Assembly (NCBI GenBank): GCA_049999765.1
Contig: JBNGIQ010007863.1
Location: 1-46,231 of the forward strand
Length of the DNA: 46,231 bases
Origin: Phaeoceros laevis
Taxonomy: Eukaryota > Anthocerotophyta > Anthocerotopsida > Notothyladales
Direction of reading: 5' to 3'
Made by a program: the position numbers and the translations under genes. Positions 35,550 through 46,231 of this stretch are shown one piece after another. The number at the start of each line of letters is the position of its first letter. The first letter of the stretch is position 1. The notes under the pieces are model-generated. The model searched no databases, was not told where the DNA came from, and was given only the letters and a program-made list of their open reading frames with translations.

Positions 35550-37241
35550 ATGAGAGCTTTCTATCTCACCCGGGGGGGCAGCTTGTCGTCTCAATCATCC
35601 ACCCCATTCCCAAATGCATGGCGTGCAATTAGATGGGGGATGGCCGCTACTCGCCCAGGTTCCCTTCCCCTTCATTCTTCCGTTGAACGAATTGCAGACT
35701 CCAACCTTCAACTTCACGACTTTCCGCACTCCGGTATGGGAGGAGACCAGCTGAAGAGAGCATCGCTTAATGTTCGCACAACCGGCGGTGCAAGTGTGTT
35801 ACCTAATAAGACGGAAAGACGACTGCAGATGGGCAAGGTGGGAGCCGTTTTCTTTGACATGGATGACACGCTGGTCCTCACACACGAAGCAGATCGAGCA
35901 GCGCACAGGGCAGTCCAGGCCGCGGTGGCCGGAAGGCTGCCCCATGTGGACACCAACGTAATAATTGAGGTGTTTGTGGAAGCTTTCACTGGCCAAGCCT
36001 GGGATCCAGACCATCAGGTCAGCGTATGCTTCCGAGCTTGCTCGACGCCGTGGAAAGTGTCAGGACTCTCGTATCATAACAGTCTCCAGTTTCTGAACAG
36101 GTTGATGTGACAGAATGGAGAGCCCGAATGTGGGGGAAAGCTCTGGCTGCTCAAGGGGTGCACGACATCGAGTTTGCAAGGGTGAGGTAATAGCTATGAT
36201 ACAGGATGCACGGTGCTGTTCCTCTCAGCTGCAATTGCAAGACTCTAATCCTTTTTGTTTGCCTCAGGAGCTGCAAGATTGCTTCGATACAGAAAGAATG
36301 CTTGCTTTCCAATGGGCAGAAGGTGTTGAATTGGTACTTGACATAAGCTCTAGCCTCTTCGTTGAAGGCAAGAATCTAAGTCTAGCTGATCCTCAACTTG
36401 GCTAAGCTTCTCCTGGTTGACGTGATATGTTTCACGCTAAAAAGATCATTGTCGTTTTTGATGTGTCTGAAGCCTGTCTTTGCGTCTGGCAGATAGTTAA
36501 AGCCCTAGTCGCACAAGGAGTGAAAGTCGGCATAATTACAAATGGGCATTTTAAGGTGACCTGCTGTGGCTGGCTAGCGGTGATTGCTAGTGCAAGGAGA
36601 TTATAGCTGACAAACTCCAGAAACTGCTCAAGATTGTGAGTGCTTACGGTGTAGCTTTGAAATGACAGGTCCAAAGAAGAAAGCTAGAAGCATGTAAAGC
36701 AAGTAGCTTGTTCGGCACCATCCTTGTCGGAGGAGGTACTTCCGAATCTTGCCTACGTTGTCTACCGTACCCACGAAGATAGCTGCAGAGGGATGACCTG
36801 TTTGAGTGGATTTATCTACCTGCATGACCCTTGACGGCTGCTGCTGACATCTACTTGCCCCATGTCTCTAGAGGAGCCACATCAGAAGCCACATGTGGAC
36901 ATCTTCCACAAAGCATGCAAATTAGCAGGATGCACACCTGGGGAAACCATTATGGTTGGCGACAACCTTGAGGCTGATATAGGTGTAAGGAACCTCGTAA
37001 CTCAAGACACGATTTCACCCCCACAGCTTAGCTTCGATTTTCCTCACTTTCACTTACCTGGGTCTCATTTCAGGGAGCCATCAATGCTGGCTTTCTAGCC
37101 ACCGTGTGGGTAAATCTCCACAACCTGGAAAGCATCCCTGAAGGATCACAAGAACCGCACTATGTGATTTCCAGCATTGCAGAGCTTCCCGAGGCCTTGA
37201 AACAGCTGGGACTGGATCTAAAGCCTGCTGCAGAGCCGTGA
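35550..37241 (+). CDS. NANP: HAD phosphatase, N-acylneuraminate-9-phosphatase-like
   Basis: Seven exons with consistent phase: 35550-36017, 36101-36181, 36268-36333, 36493-36555, 36669-36735, 36872-36984 and 37074-37241; 341 residues from the first ATG. HAD motifs: I, FFDMDDTLVLT with nucleophile Asp; II, ITNGH; III, KP with Lys; IV, GDNLEADI. Segments VQRRKLEAC, ILVGGEEPHQKPHVDIF and HYVISSIAELPEAL align with animal NANP, which removes phosphate from sialic-acid 9-phosphate. Plants lack the standard sialic acid pathway, so the physiological substrate is probably another sugar or small phosphate. The ~93 residues before MGKVGAVFFD are Ser/Arg-rich and could target a plastid or mitochondrion. 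Starting at 35640 or 35830 would give 311 or 249 residues; the last is the usual NANP length. Confidence 0.85.
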
Positions 37242-38227
37242 CAGTCCTACCAGATGCCAATGGGCAATGTACTTTCTAGCACTCTAGGAAGAAGCTCTGC
37301 GCTAGACGTCGAGCTTGTCCGGACAGCTTTGCCAGTGCTGCCCCACACGCTTTCCATGAATGCATACATCATTTTCCATGAAGATTGTGCTCTGTTCTAC
37401 AGCGGGGGCGGCACATGCACCGCCTCCATGTATGAGGTGCACCCAGAGTTGGTGGCTCCAGTGCATGGAAAAGTTCGAAAACTCCAGGCGTAGGGTCCTC
37501 CAGATCGGAACAATCACGACTCTGAGTGTACGCGCCGTAGGGCCAAAGAGGTGCGCAGGTGGCAACTTGATGAGACAATCCAGCGTCAGTCTGCGCTGTG
37601 AAGTCTGCCTCTAGTGCGCTGCCAGCAAAGAGCGCAGCAGTGGAGTAGTTGCTGCCGAGACAGGTAGGGCAGGGAGGGCAGTCAAGCCTCACCATGAATG
37701 ATATATACGGCTTTACCGCCCCCCTTATTAGGCGGGCGTCTCTCTCTGGCAGCGCCTACTCTCCCGGTCTGCGCCCTGATTGGAAATCGTGCCGGTAGTT
37801 CCGAGGCGCTTGCAAATTTTGCATCTTCCCTCCATCAGCCCCCTTCCACTGGGATTTGAACCAAACCAGCCTAAAATTAGTATGCGGCTCATGTTTGTGT
37901 CATCCCAGGTAGATCAGCGCTCGGTTCCAGGCTCCCACCTGATGCGTAGGATGATGCCCCTGTGCTGGTAATTCCGTTGCTGCAGCTAAGTACTGTTGGT
38001 AGGCCATTTCCCGATTCTTCTTCAACCGGTCCAGAGCTGTGGTGCTGATTGAGCTGAAAGAGGAGGAGGATTCAGGCTGATCTAAGTCTGTTGTTGAAGT
38101 CCTGATTGTGGTTTGGAAGCATCCGGCTGCTTCATCCCAATGAGGAAGAAGAATCTCCGAATTCGCCTCTCCGCTGGCAGAAGAGAGGCAGTCTAGGGAA
38201 GGGGGCAGGTTGGAGAGGACTGAGGGA
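37242..38227. other. Intergenic: HAD 3' flank and repeat-protein promoter
   Basis: No coding region recognised. It holds the HAD gene's 3' flank and the promoter and leader of the repeat-protein gene. Confidence 0.5.
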
Positions 38228-41200
38228 ATGGATATCGTTGCCAGAGTGCCGAGCAGTCGTGCACCAGCTGGGGATGAGGACGACTTTGACGATTCACCTC
38301 CGGCCAGAGTGCCACTAGCTCTGGTGGACGGCCCGCCAGCTCGGGTGCCTCAATCCATTCTGGATGCTTCTCCGGCGAATGTGCCTACACCGAAGATTTC
38401 GAGAGCGTTGCTGGAGCAAGATGATTATGGTGAAGCAAGGTCGTCCATTGACAGGGAAGATGGTCAGGGTGGAGGCCTGCAGGGTTGGGGGGAGGAATTC
38501 CGCGTGCAGATCAGGGCGCCCGTCACGAGGGATGAGATTGACGAGAGTGACGGAGATGGGGATGCGGAGAGCGACAGCGGGGCGAGCTACGACACCGCGT
38601 TGGAGCGGATGGCGGCCAGCTCCGTCATCAGCTCGCAGTACGGGAGCCCCAGGGGCACTCCGACCGGGTCCATTTTCGGGGGCTCGGATGCAGGGGACAG
38701 TATCCACAGGCGGTTGAGCGAGATGCTGGCGGATGAGGCATCTTCCTCCAATTCCTTGCTGAATGGTGGCAATGAGGAGAAATTCCGGGGGGTGTCCAGG
38801 TCTGGGTACTCGGAGGATCGGCAGGTGCACGTGATGCCGGTGGCCAAGGTCACGGCGGATGGTAGTGGGGAGCTAGGGGGAAGTGGGTATTTGTATAGTG
38901 ACGAAGATTCTGACCAGGATGAGCCAGTTGGGCAGTCCGCAGCGGGGCTCCATGTGGTGGGAGCTGGAGATGAGGATTTGATCAATGCTCAAGGAACCAC
39001 TGGTGTAGGAATTGCGAGGGATTCCGTGGAGTATGAGGAGAGTGACTTGCTGGCAGCTGGAAAGGATCACGCATTCGATTCTGTAGCACCCAGTGCCGGG
39101 GGCCTGCCTGTGGCTGGGGCTGAAACCCCCGGAAGGAGCGTTCCTCTTGACGGACCTGAAGAGAAACCTGCCTCTGATGGGATTCCCGGTAGGGGAGCTG
39201 AAGATGAGCTCACAGCTGAAGGACTTCCGGTGGCGGGAGGTACCCATGGCCTCTTCTTCCAAACAAGCGATGTCGCTGAGCTGAGTGCTGAAGGGCTTCC
39301 TGTTGCAGGAGCTGGGGAGGATGCCCCTTCAACACTCCCTGGGCTTTCAATTGCAGCAGCTGGAGATGGTGTAGGAGCTCTGCCCTCTGCCCAAGGACTC
39401 CCGGTTGCAGGGATTGAACCCACAGCTCAGGGACTCAAGGTTGCAGGGACCGAACCCACTGCCCAAGGACTTCCTGTCGCAGGAGCTGCTGCCGTAGGGG
39501 AGGAATATCCTTCGCTCACAGACAAAGGACTTGCAGTGGTAGGAGCCGCAGAGCTTGCTGCTGCAGGAGAGGACCATCCTTCTCATCCAACGGCTGAGGG
39601 ACTCCCGGTAGCAGGAGCTGAAGAGCTTGGTGAAGGAGAAGCAGCTGAAGCGCCTTCGGCTGAAGACCTTGCAGTTACAGGAGAGGGAGATGCGGAGCCC
39701 AAGGCTGAAGCAATCAAACCTGGAGAAGTTCAAGTTGTTGTGGCCACGCAAGAGGAGGTTGTTCTTTCCAAAGCTGGAGGGACCCCAAATGCAAGAGCTG
39801 ACGAGATTGCTCCTGCACGAGGGGACGATGCTTCACCTACAGCTGAGAGTCCCCTAGTTGCAGGAAATGCAAATGTTGCAACAGAGGACGAGGCTCAGCC
39901 TACCGGTGAAGGACTGCCAGATGCAGCACCTGACGCACTTGCTGATGATGCTTGGGACAGTATACTCGCTGGGCAGCATACCGACAATCATCCCCTCGTG
40001 CATGCTTCGCCCAGAGCTGAAGGACAAGATCTTGCGGTCGTAGAGGAGAGAGATGGTGGAGCACTTCCTGCTGAAGAAGCTGCAGTTGCAGGACTCGGAG
40101 ACCATACACCAGAAGAAAATGCTCGACCGACGGCCGAAGGTCCACTACTTGGAGCAAGTGAGGACCTCGCTGTTGCGCCAGGCGAAGTTGACAGGCTCAA
40201 GGCTGATGAAACTCCGCCAGGTGCAGTGGTGGACGACCGTGCCCTTGCACGAGAAGAAGATGCTCGGCAAACGGCCCAAGGACTCCAAGTTGCAGGAGCT
40301 GAGGATCTTGCTGGTGCAGGAGGTGGTCTCAAGGCTGAAGAACTTCCAGTTCCAGGACGTGGTCTCACGGCTGAAGGACTCCCAGTTGCTGGAGGTGACG
40401 AAGTTGCGAGTGCACAGGAGGATGATGTTCGGCCCACGGCTCAAGAACTCCCAGATGCTGGAAGGGAAGAACTTACTGCTGCACAAGAGCAAGGTGTTCT
40501 GCTCACTGCTCAAGGACTCTCAGTTGCGGGAGCTGAAAAACTAGGTGTACCGGAGGAAATTGTTCTGCGCAGTGCTCAGGGCCTCCTATCTGAAACGGTT
40601 GCTGCTGCAGAAGAGGAAGATCTTCTGCCTACGCCTCAAGAAGAACTCCCATCCGCCGTAAGGGTAGAACTTGCTGCGGCACAAGAGGAAAGTGTTCTGC
40701 CCACGGCTCAGGGCCTCCCAGTTGCAGAAGCTGAAAAGTTTGTTGCTACAGAGGAGGAGGATGTTCGTGCCACGGCCCAAGAAGAACTTCCATCCGCCCG
40801 AAAGGAAGAACTTGCTGCTGCACAAGAGGAAGATGTTCTGCCCACGGCTCAGGGCCTCCTAGTTCCCGGAGCTGCACAAGAGGAAGATGTTCTGCCCACG
40901 GCTCAGGGCCTCCTAGTTCCCGGAGCTGCACAACTGGAAGATGTTCGGCCCACTGCGCAAGAAGAATTCCCAGTTACCGGAAGGGAAGAACTTGCTGCTG
41001 CACAAAAAGAAGCTGTTGTGCCAACGGCTCAAGAGTTCCCAGTGGCCGAAGCCGAAAACAGCGCTGCTGCACAAGAGGAAGATGTCCTGCTCACAGCCCA
41101 AGGACTCCCAGTTGCTGGAGCTGAAACACTGGTTGCTGCACAAGAGGAAGATGGCCTGCTCACTGCCCAAGGACTACCAGTTACTGGAGCTGAAACACTG

Positions 41201-42971
41201 GTTGCTGCACAAGAGGAAGATGTCCTGCTCACTGCCCAAGGACTCCCAGTTGCTGGAGCTGAAACACTGGTTGCTGCACAGGAGGATAATGATCAGAACG
41301 CTCAGGGCCTCCAAGTTCCCGTAGTTGGAAAGGTTGCCGCTACAGAAGAGGAAGATGTTCGGCCAGAAATACTCCCAGCTGGCAGAAGGGAAGAACTTGG
41401 TGCTGCGCAAGAGGAAGATGTCCTACCCACGCCTCAGGGCCTCCCAGTTTCCGCAGTTGAAAAGGTTGTTCCTGCCCAAGCTATAGATGATCTGCCTACG
41501 GCTCAAGGCCTCCCTGTTTCCGGAGCTGGAAAGCTTGTTGCTGGACAAGCGGAAGATGATCTGTCCACGCCTGAAGAACCCCCATCCGCCGGAAGGGATG
41601 AACTTGCGCATACTGCACAAGAGGAAGATGTTGTGCTCACAGCTCAGGGTCTCCCTGTTGTTGGAGCTGAAAAGGTTGCTACTGCACAAGTGGAAGATGT
41701 TCGGCCTATGGCTCAAGAGCAACTTTCTGTTGGCGGAAGGGACGAACTTGCTGCTGNNNNNNNNNNTTGCCGGAGCCGAAGAACTTGCTGTTGCACAAGA
41801 ACAAGATGTTGTGGCCACTGCTCAAGGACTCCCAGTTGCCGGAGCCGAAAGTCCAACTGCTGCAGAAGAGGAAAATGCCCTGCTCACTGCTGAAGGACTC
41901 CCAGTTGATGGAGCCGAAAAACTCGCTGCTGCAAGAGACGAAGATGTTCTGCCCACTGCTCTAGGACTCCCGGTTGCCGGAGCTGAGAAACTGTCTGCTG
42001 CACAAGAGAACAGTGACCTGCCCACCTCTGAAGAGCTACCGGTCGCAGGATTTGAAGCTCTTCACAATTCTGAAGGCGTTCTTGTTCCACCAGCAGACCA
42101 TGCCGCTCTGCTCACTGCTTACGAAGCTGGAGTTGCTGCTTCCTCAGGCCACCCAAATGGACCATCTGGAGATGCTGCTGCACCTGCAGCTGAAGGGCTG
42201 AAGGACGCTGCAGATCCAACTGTTCCCGATGGTCCGACGTTGGCAACCTTCAACTCTATTCCGGCCCAAGTCGTCAAGGAACAGGATACTGGCTTGCAAC
42301 CCGGTCTTCAGGTGCACGTTGAGGGGCAAGGGCAAAGTGGTCACTCACTCTTGGGCAAATTGGATGTTAAGGACGAGAGCGTGACATTCACGACAGGCAA
42401 TGGCGTGGCTTCAGACCAGGCTTCTTTGGATCCAGCCGGTTCTGTGGGAGAAGCTGCAGCCCACTTCCCAGAGAAGCTGGAAGAGAAGCCCGACCTTCTT
42501 GGGAGGTATCAACGCCATCGGACCACGAATTCCGAAATAGTGGACGGGCCAGAAACAGACGGCGACTTGTTGTTGCTACAACGAGCATCGGAGTCAGGGG
42601 CAGGAAGCAAAGTTAAGGGGAGCGCAGATGTTGGTGATGGTGCCAGAGGACGCCGAGGCAGGCACAGGAATCTGGCTGAACTACTGCAAAGCGAGGCAGA
42701 GGAGGCTGCAGCAGACGAACCATTGGCTTCCACAACCGGCAAGGGCATCCTTCCCAAGCAAAAACCGATTCTCCAGCTGCGGAAAGTGAAGATCCTAGAA
42801 CTCATTCAGAGCTTCGGCAAGTCCGCCCACTCGAAGACTGCGAGCTTTGCCAAGAGCACCATCAAGCTGTTTCGCTTACCAAGCATCACTTGTTTCAGTA
42901 GAGGAAAACCTCCAGTGCCAGAGACCGATGAGGATCCTAGTATTCGTCCTGATGCTAAAAGAAAAACTTGA
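38228..42971 (+). CDS. Giant acidic tandem-repeat protein, unknown function
   Basis: An uninterrupted frame from ATG at 38228 to a 10-N gap (41757-41766), resuming to a stop at 42971; at least about 1,577 residues, no introns seen. The N-terminal ~230 residues are acidic with ARVP repeats and Ser/Asp-rich stretches. The centre (about 38930-42060) is a long array of imperfect repeats built on EELAAAQEEDVLPTAQGLPV followed by AGAE, with periods of about 18-35 residues. Some units are nearly identical (69-bp units at about 41080-41285; a 54-bp unit doubled at about 40815-40925). The C terminus turns basic (GRRGRHRNLAELLQ, then LRKVKILELIQSFGK, KSTIKLFRLPSI). Cysteine is almost absent; it is likely disordered and very acidic. 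No signal peptide or known domain was recognised. The array recurs in other frames only as shadows. Confidence 0.8.
39280..42060 (+). repeat. Coding minisatellite array of QGLPVAGAE units
   Basis: Dozens of imperfect in-frame copies of a unit reading TAQGLPVAGAE plus an acidic AAQEEDV spacer. The most uniform part is at 41080-41285 (69-bp units). Units get more divergent toward the 5' side, suggesting recent expansion at the 3' side. The 10-N gap at 41757-41766 falls inside the array. Confidence 0.85.
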
Positions 42972-43569
42972 CTGAATATTGAGCTACTGAGGTAGCCAAT
43001 TCCGGTCATACACTTTTTCCAACGAACTTGTACAACGGTTGCACCTGCCTACAACAAATCTGCCTTCTCCTTTTTACCCCATCATACACCAGAAATGTAC
43101 AAGTACTTGGTGGGGGAAGGAAGCAATAGCTCGAAGAAGGGAGGTTAATTATCGTAGAGACCCCGATGCAACAAGATACTCCTATTTTGACGTGTTCGGA
43201 TGAATCAAGTTTTGCTCACCTTTCACAAACCATCCAGAACCTCGATGTTTCACACACCATTCACAACGTAAGACCCTTTGGTTAGCGGGACAAGGCGAGA
43301 GACTTAATCCCCTGCCAGCATAGTTTTGGATTTGAATGGAATGTTGCTCACCTTGGACAGAGGTTTCACAGGGGTGATGTCCACAAAAACGCTAGCAAGG
43401 AATATCCTCACAGGCTGAGCTCAAGGAGCCAAGAAGCAGGAGGCACCTCCTACATTTTCTTCCTGGTGACTAAAAGTGTAACTCCGCATAGCAAAATTTA
43501 GAGATGCAGCTGCTACTAATTTGGCTGCAGAATGTGCCGTGAACCGCCCCGAAGTACTCCCGTAGGACT
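42972..43569. other. Convergent 3' regions of repeat protein and uL13
   Basis: No coding region recognised; it holds the 3' UTRs of the two converging genes. Confidence 0.55.
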
Positions 43570-44594
43570 CTAGTAGCTGATGGGGGCAAGAACCTGACGG
43601 ACTTCCCCGAGCTGATCTTGAGCGCGAGCCTCGGCCTTGAGCCGAAGCTGCACAAGCTGCTTCTTCTTGACGTAGAAAGCCTTCGACTTGGTCTTTCTCT
43701 TCTCTTCCAACTCCTGGACATTTTCAGTATAAGACAATGAGTGTTAGCGACACCCAATTCCCGCACCTAGACTGACAGCCACAGCAGAGCCCAGAATCTC
43801 ATTGAGAATTGGCACACCTTGATTGTCTCATAATGGTGCCATCCAACCTCCGCAGACAACCGGCCTAGCAGGCAGAACTTATGTCCCGGTTGCAACCTCA
43901 AAACCCTTCAAGGCACCAGGAACTCAGTCAGAGGGAAAGGCTTGCAATACTGCCCTGCAACACTTGTAGACATCAACAATAGACCAAATTATTCTAAAAC
44001 TGTGGCTTACTTCAGAGCATCTGGGATAACCATCCTCTTCATCTTGTCATACGGCGCAGGGACTCCTTCGAATGCCTTCAAACGCTCCAAAGCAGCAGCT
44101 CCACGTTTGGTCTTGTGAGGGATCATACTGCCAGAACAAAAAAACCATAAAACACATCCGTGACTGGTGCCAAATTCAGGAATGACAGACCACCCAGCTG
44201 AAACCTGATCTCCGAGTGCCATAAAAAACGCCAAATTTACCCGCGGATAGTCCTCCACAGAATACGTGAAGGTGCGCGGAAATGAATGGGCCCCTTGCTG
44301 GGCTTGGTGTTCATGCGCTTCCTTAGAAATCGCAGATACTTCATCTTCTGCCTGACCAGTCCACCTGATAGACATATCTCCTCGGCACGGACAACCACCT
44401 GAAACGCATGCTTTGTGCATCGGTCAGCTGAAACCCACACTTCCCACCCAAGCTGCGAGAAATTCGGCTACGTGACTTACAACTCGCTGGCCGTTCAACA
44501 GCTCCTTGGCGAGAATGGATGCCAGCCGCCCCAGCATGTGATGGCGGGCATCTACCACCACCACCCTCGCGGAGAGACCTGATCCTGACACCAT
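43570..44594 (-). CDS. RPL13A: 60S ribosomal protein uL13 (L13a)
   Basis: Five exons: 44594-44481, 44398-44241, 44127-44011, 43905-43818 and 43713-43570; all GT..AG with matching phase, coding 206 residues, the normal size for plant L13a. Recognisable segments are [72 protein letters not shown] and [19 protein letters not shown]. The C-terminal helix is Lys-rich ([17 protein letters not shown]). It is a structural protein of the cytosolic large ribosomal subunit. Introns are 82-113 bp. An AAAACCCTAG element 61 bp upstream of the ATG fits ribosomal-protein gene control. Confidence 0.97.
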
Positions 44595-44654
44595 CGCGGC
44601 AGCCGCTCCGTAACGATCGACCTGGCCGCTGAAAAGAATAAACTCCGGCCTGGT

Positions 44655-44664
44655 CTAGGGTTTT
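44655..44664 (-). promoter_or_regulatory. Telo-box in the uL13 promoter
   Basis: The minus strand reads AAAACCCTAG about 61 bp upstream of the uL13 ATG. Telo-boxes (AAACCCTA) are well known in plant ribosomal-protein promoters. Confidence 0.65.
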
Positions 44665-44912
44665 GTTCTCCAGGGTGTGTGCCACTGTGGTGTGTCTATT
44701 GCTCAACAGAAGGTCTAGTGACCCACAACCTGGACAACTTCAACATCGAGTGAGGTTAGACCATGGAGTGAGGTTAGATGAACTTAGATCATGATTGGGA
44801 AACGGTTAGCTCTCCGGAGCGGTACCGCAGATAGGTGCAGGGAATTCAATTCAACAGTCGTAGTGTGAAGTGTCCTAAAAAAAGGTCGATTTTTGGACAA
44901 CGGGGCAAAAAC

Positions 44913-45176
44913 TTAGCGGGTCTATTTTTAGTGGTGTCTACATTTTTGCCGGTCGGGGTCGGTTCGCAACCCGGTATCGCGAGAGCCGGTTGCTCGTTTC
45001 TTGCTCCCTCCCCTCTCCCGCCGGGTGACCGCCATGTGAGTGCGAAGCACGATGCTTCTTCGTGAAAGTGACCGCCCGCGAAGGGAAACTCCGATGAGCC
45101 CCTGACCCGCTAAAAACAAGGCGGGTCATCACGGAAAAATGGTCACCCGGGCCGGTTAGTAGTTAACCGGCCCGGG
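44913..45176. repeat. GC-rich region of nested inverted repeats
   Basis: A perfect 13-bp hairpin, CCCGGGCCGGTTA / TAACCGGCCCGGG with a 5-nt loop, spans 45146-45176. It extends to about 18 of 19 pairs if one mismatch is allowed (45040-side bases not involved; outer pairs 45140-45144 with 45178-45182). TGACCCGC (45103-45110) pairs with GCGGGTCA (45121-45128). CCGGGTGACC (45021-45030) pairs with GGTCACCCGG (45141-45150). TTAGCGGGTC (44913-44922) pairs with GACCCGCTAA (45104-45113). The set could be the remains of a foldback or MITE-type DNA element; no transposase is present. Confidence 0.7.
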
Positions 45177-45346
45177 CGACCACATGGAAAACCAGCCTAA
45201 ATAGATGCAAAGCCATACTACACGTCATAGTAATTTCGACGCCAGCAAAGAGCAACACAAAGGATGGATAGATTTATTTCTGGTGTTTGCTGGGTCCCAA
45301 GACCACACTGATAGCAACTAAAAGGAACGTTCCCTTTAAGTTGCAC

Positions 45347-45580
45347 AATTCCACTCCCGGTCGCCCGTCGAAAAACCAGACGGGGTGTTCAATTCCCATG
45401 TGGAGTTGGCTAAACACCATAATCATCCTTACTACACAGTTCCCGATTGTGAGCGACGGGCTCCCGGTTGTCGCTTACAATCCCTGGACGGGGGCTCCCG
45501 GTCGCCGGTCGAAAAACCTGACGGGTGTTCAATTCCCATGTGGAGTTGGCTAACAACCATAATCTACTACTACTACACAA
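45347..45580 (+). repeat. Two tandem copies of the dispersed SINE-like repeat
   Basis: Copy one (about 45347-45425) and copy two (about 45445-45580) share GGTCG, GTCGAAAAACC, TTCAATTCCCATGTGGAGTT and GGCTAA with each other and with the inverted copy at 14812-14977. Copy two ends in a CTACTACTACTAC tail. The GTTCAATTCC pol III B-box-like core is present in both. Confidence 0.75.
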
Positions 45581-46231
45581 ATGCCGAGAATCAAAGGCCT
45601 CTGCTAGAAGCCGTTAGTGATTCCGCATCACAAGTGATTCCGCATCACAGCAGCCTCCTCCGCTCTCATGGATGCAAAAACCTCCAACTTGCCTCCGCCC
45701 TTGCCACAGTACGAAGTCCTCGAGGAGATCGTGGAGAGTCACACCGTCGGCCGTTATGGAGGGCTACCCTGAGTAACCACTGCCTAGCGCGTACAGTTGC
45801 TCCATCAGGGTGAAGATCGCCAGCTACAGGCTTGCATCGGCGTTTTTGACAGAAATTTCCTGTCACCCTAACAGGCCCCCTGTCCTCATTCGATATGTTC
45901 TTCGAATATGCCCGGGTATCCACTGGAAAATGCCCCTGTTCTCACTTCCAATTACCTCCCTTTCTTTTCAGTATGGGAGGAGACACATCATTCTGATCAT
46001 GTGTTCTGATACGTGGTGGATCAGTGTCATCGATCCCTGTCCGCGTCTCAGTTTGACACGGATAGAGTTACGCACGTACATTCCCCCCAAGAGAAAGACA
46101 ACAATCTCAATTTGACGGCCCAAGAGAAAGACCACAATCTCTCGCACTCACACCTGAGCACTGGCTAGATCTTCAGTATTCTCACGGTCGTCCCTTACAA
46201 CTGCAACGCCCGTTTGCGAATCGATGCACAC

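Larger units (their letters stand above)
44595..46231. other. Intergenic, repeat-bearing, no gene recognised
   Basis: uL13 promoter at the left, then a GC-rich foldback region (44913-45176) and two dispersed repeat copies (45347-45580). From about 45600 to the end I see no coding or structural feature. Confidence 0.5.

Noticed and set aside
38315-42344. Many long open frames on the minus strand and in other plus frames of the repeat gene
   Set aside because: They arise because the repeat units are multiples of three and stop-poor in several frames. Their products are low-complexity shadows (LLLHKRKM or SSCAATSVSAPATGSP types), and only the 38228 frame has a unique N and C terminus.

Overview
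The window is nuclear DNA of a seed-free land plant. Spliceosomal GT..AG introns, a plastid-type GGPP synthase, an A-type cytochrome P450, an F-box protein, a Ty3/gypsy-type LTR element and several very long PLS-type pentatricopeptide repeat (PPR) genes all point to plants. The abundance of E+-type PPR genes together with very compact introns (most 69-160 bp) fits a hornwort best. A lycophyte or fern is possible; the sequence alone does not decide it.

Layout. 1-1905: the 5' end of an LTR retrotransposon on the minus strand (LTR, primer binding site, broken gag). 1946-4846: PPR gene 1 (minus); the LTR element starts just after its coding end. 4847-8138: intergenic/upstream DNA. 8139-10132: a RING-H2 gene (plus, 3 exons). 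10887-11483: a germin-like protein (plus), converging with a GGPP synthase at 11909-13087 (minus). 13088-15060: mostly non-coding, with a dispersed repeat that recurs near the right end. 15061-17050: a five-exon P450 (minus). 17480-18082: a decayed PPR copy. 18069-22245: PPR gene 2 (minus), broken by a 400-N gap that looks like an assembly artefact. 22273-22692: an in-frame upstream ORF with a zinc-ribbon-like motif. 23405-24664: an F-box/kelch protein (minus). 25551-31922: a very large gene (minus) coding a NO VEIN/sacsin-type GHKL ATPase fused to a C-terminal RNase III domain. 33767-35174: a ZOP1-like U1-type zinc-finger gene (minus), head to head with an N-acylneuraminate-9-phosphatase-like HAD gene at 35550-37241 (plus). 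38228-42971: a giant acidic tandem-repeat protein of unknown function (plus). 43570-44594: ribosomal protein uL13 (RPL13A, five exons, minus). 44595-46231: non-coding DNA with GC-rich inverted repeats and two more copies of the dispersed repeat.

The genes do not form an operon-like pathway. Two themes stand out. One is organellar RNA processing (two long E+-class PPR genes and one relic). The other is possible nuclear RNA-related function: the ATPase-RNase III fusion, next to a homologue of ZOP1, a factor known in pre-mRNA splicing and RNA-directed DNA methylation. The ATPase-RNase III protein is the most novel item: both halves lie in one uninterrupted 5.6-kb exon and the RNase III catalytic acidic residues are all present.
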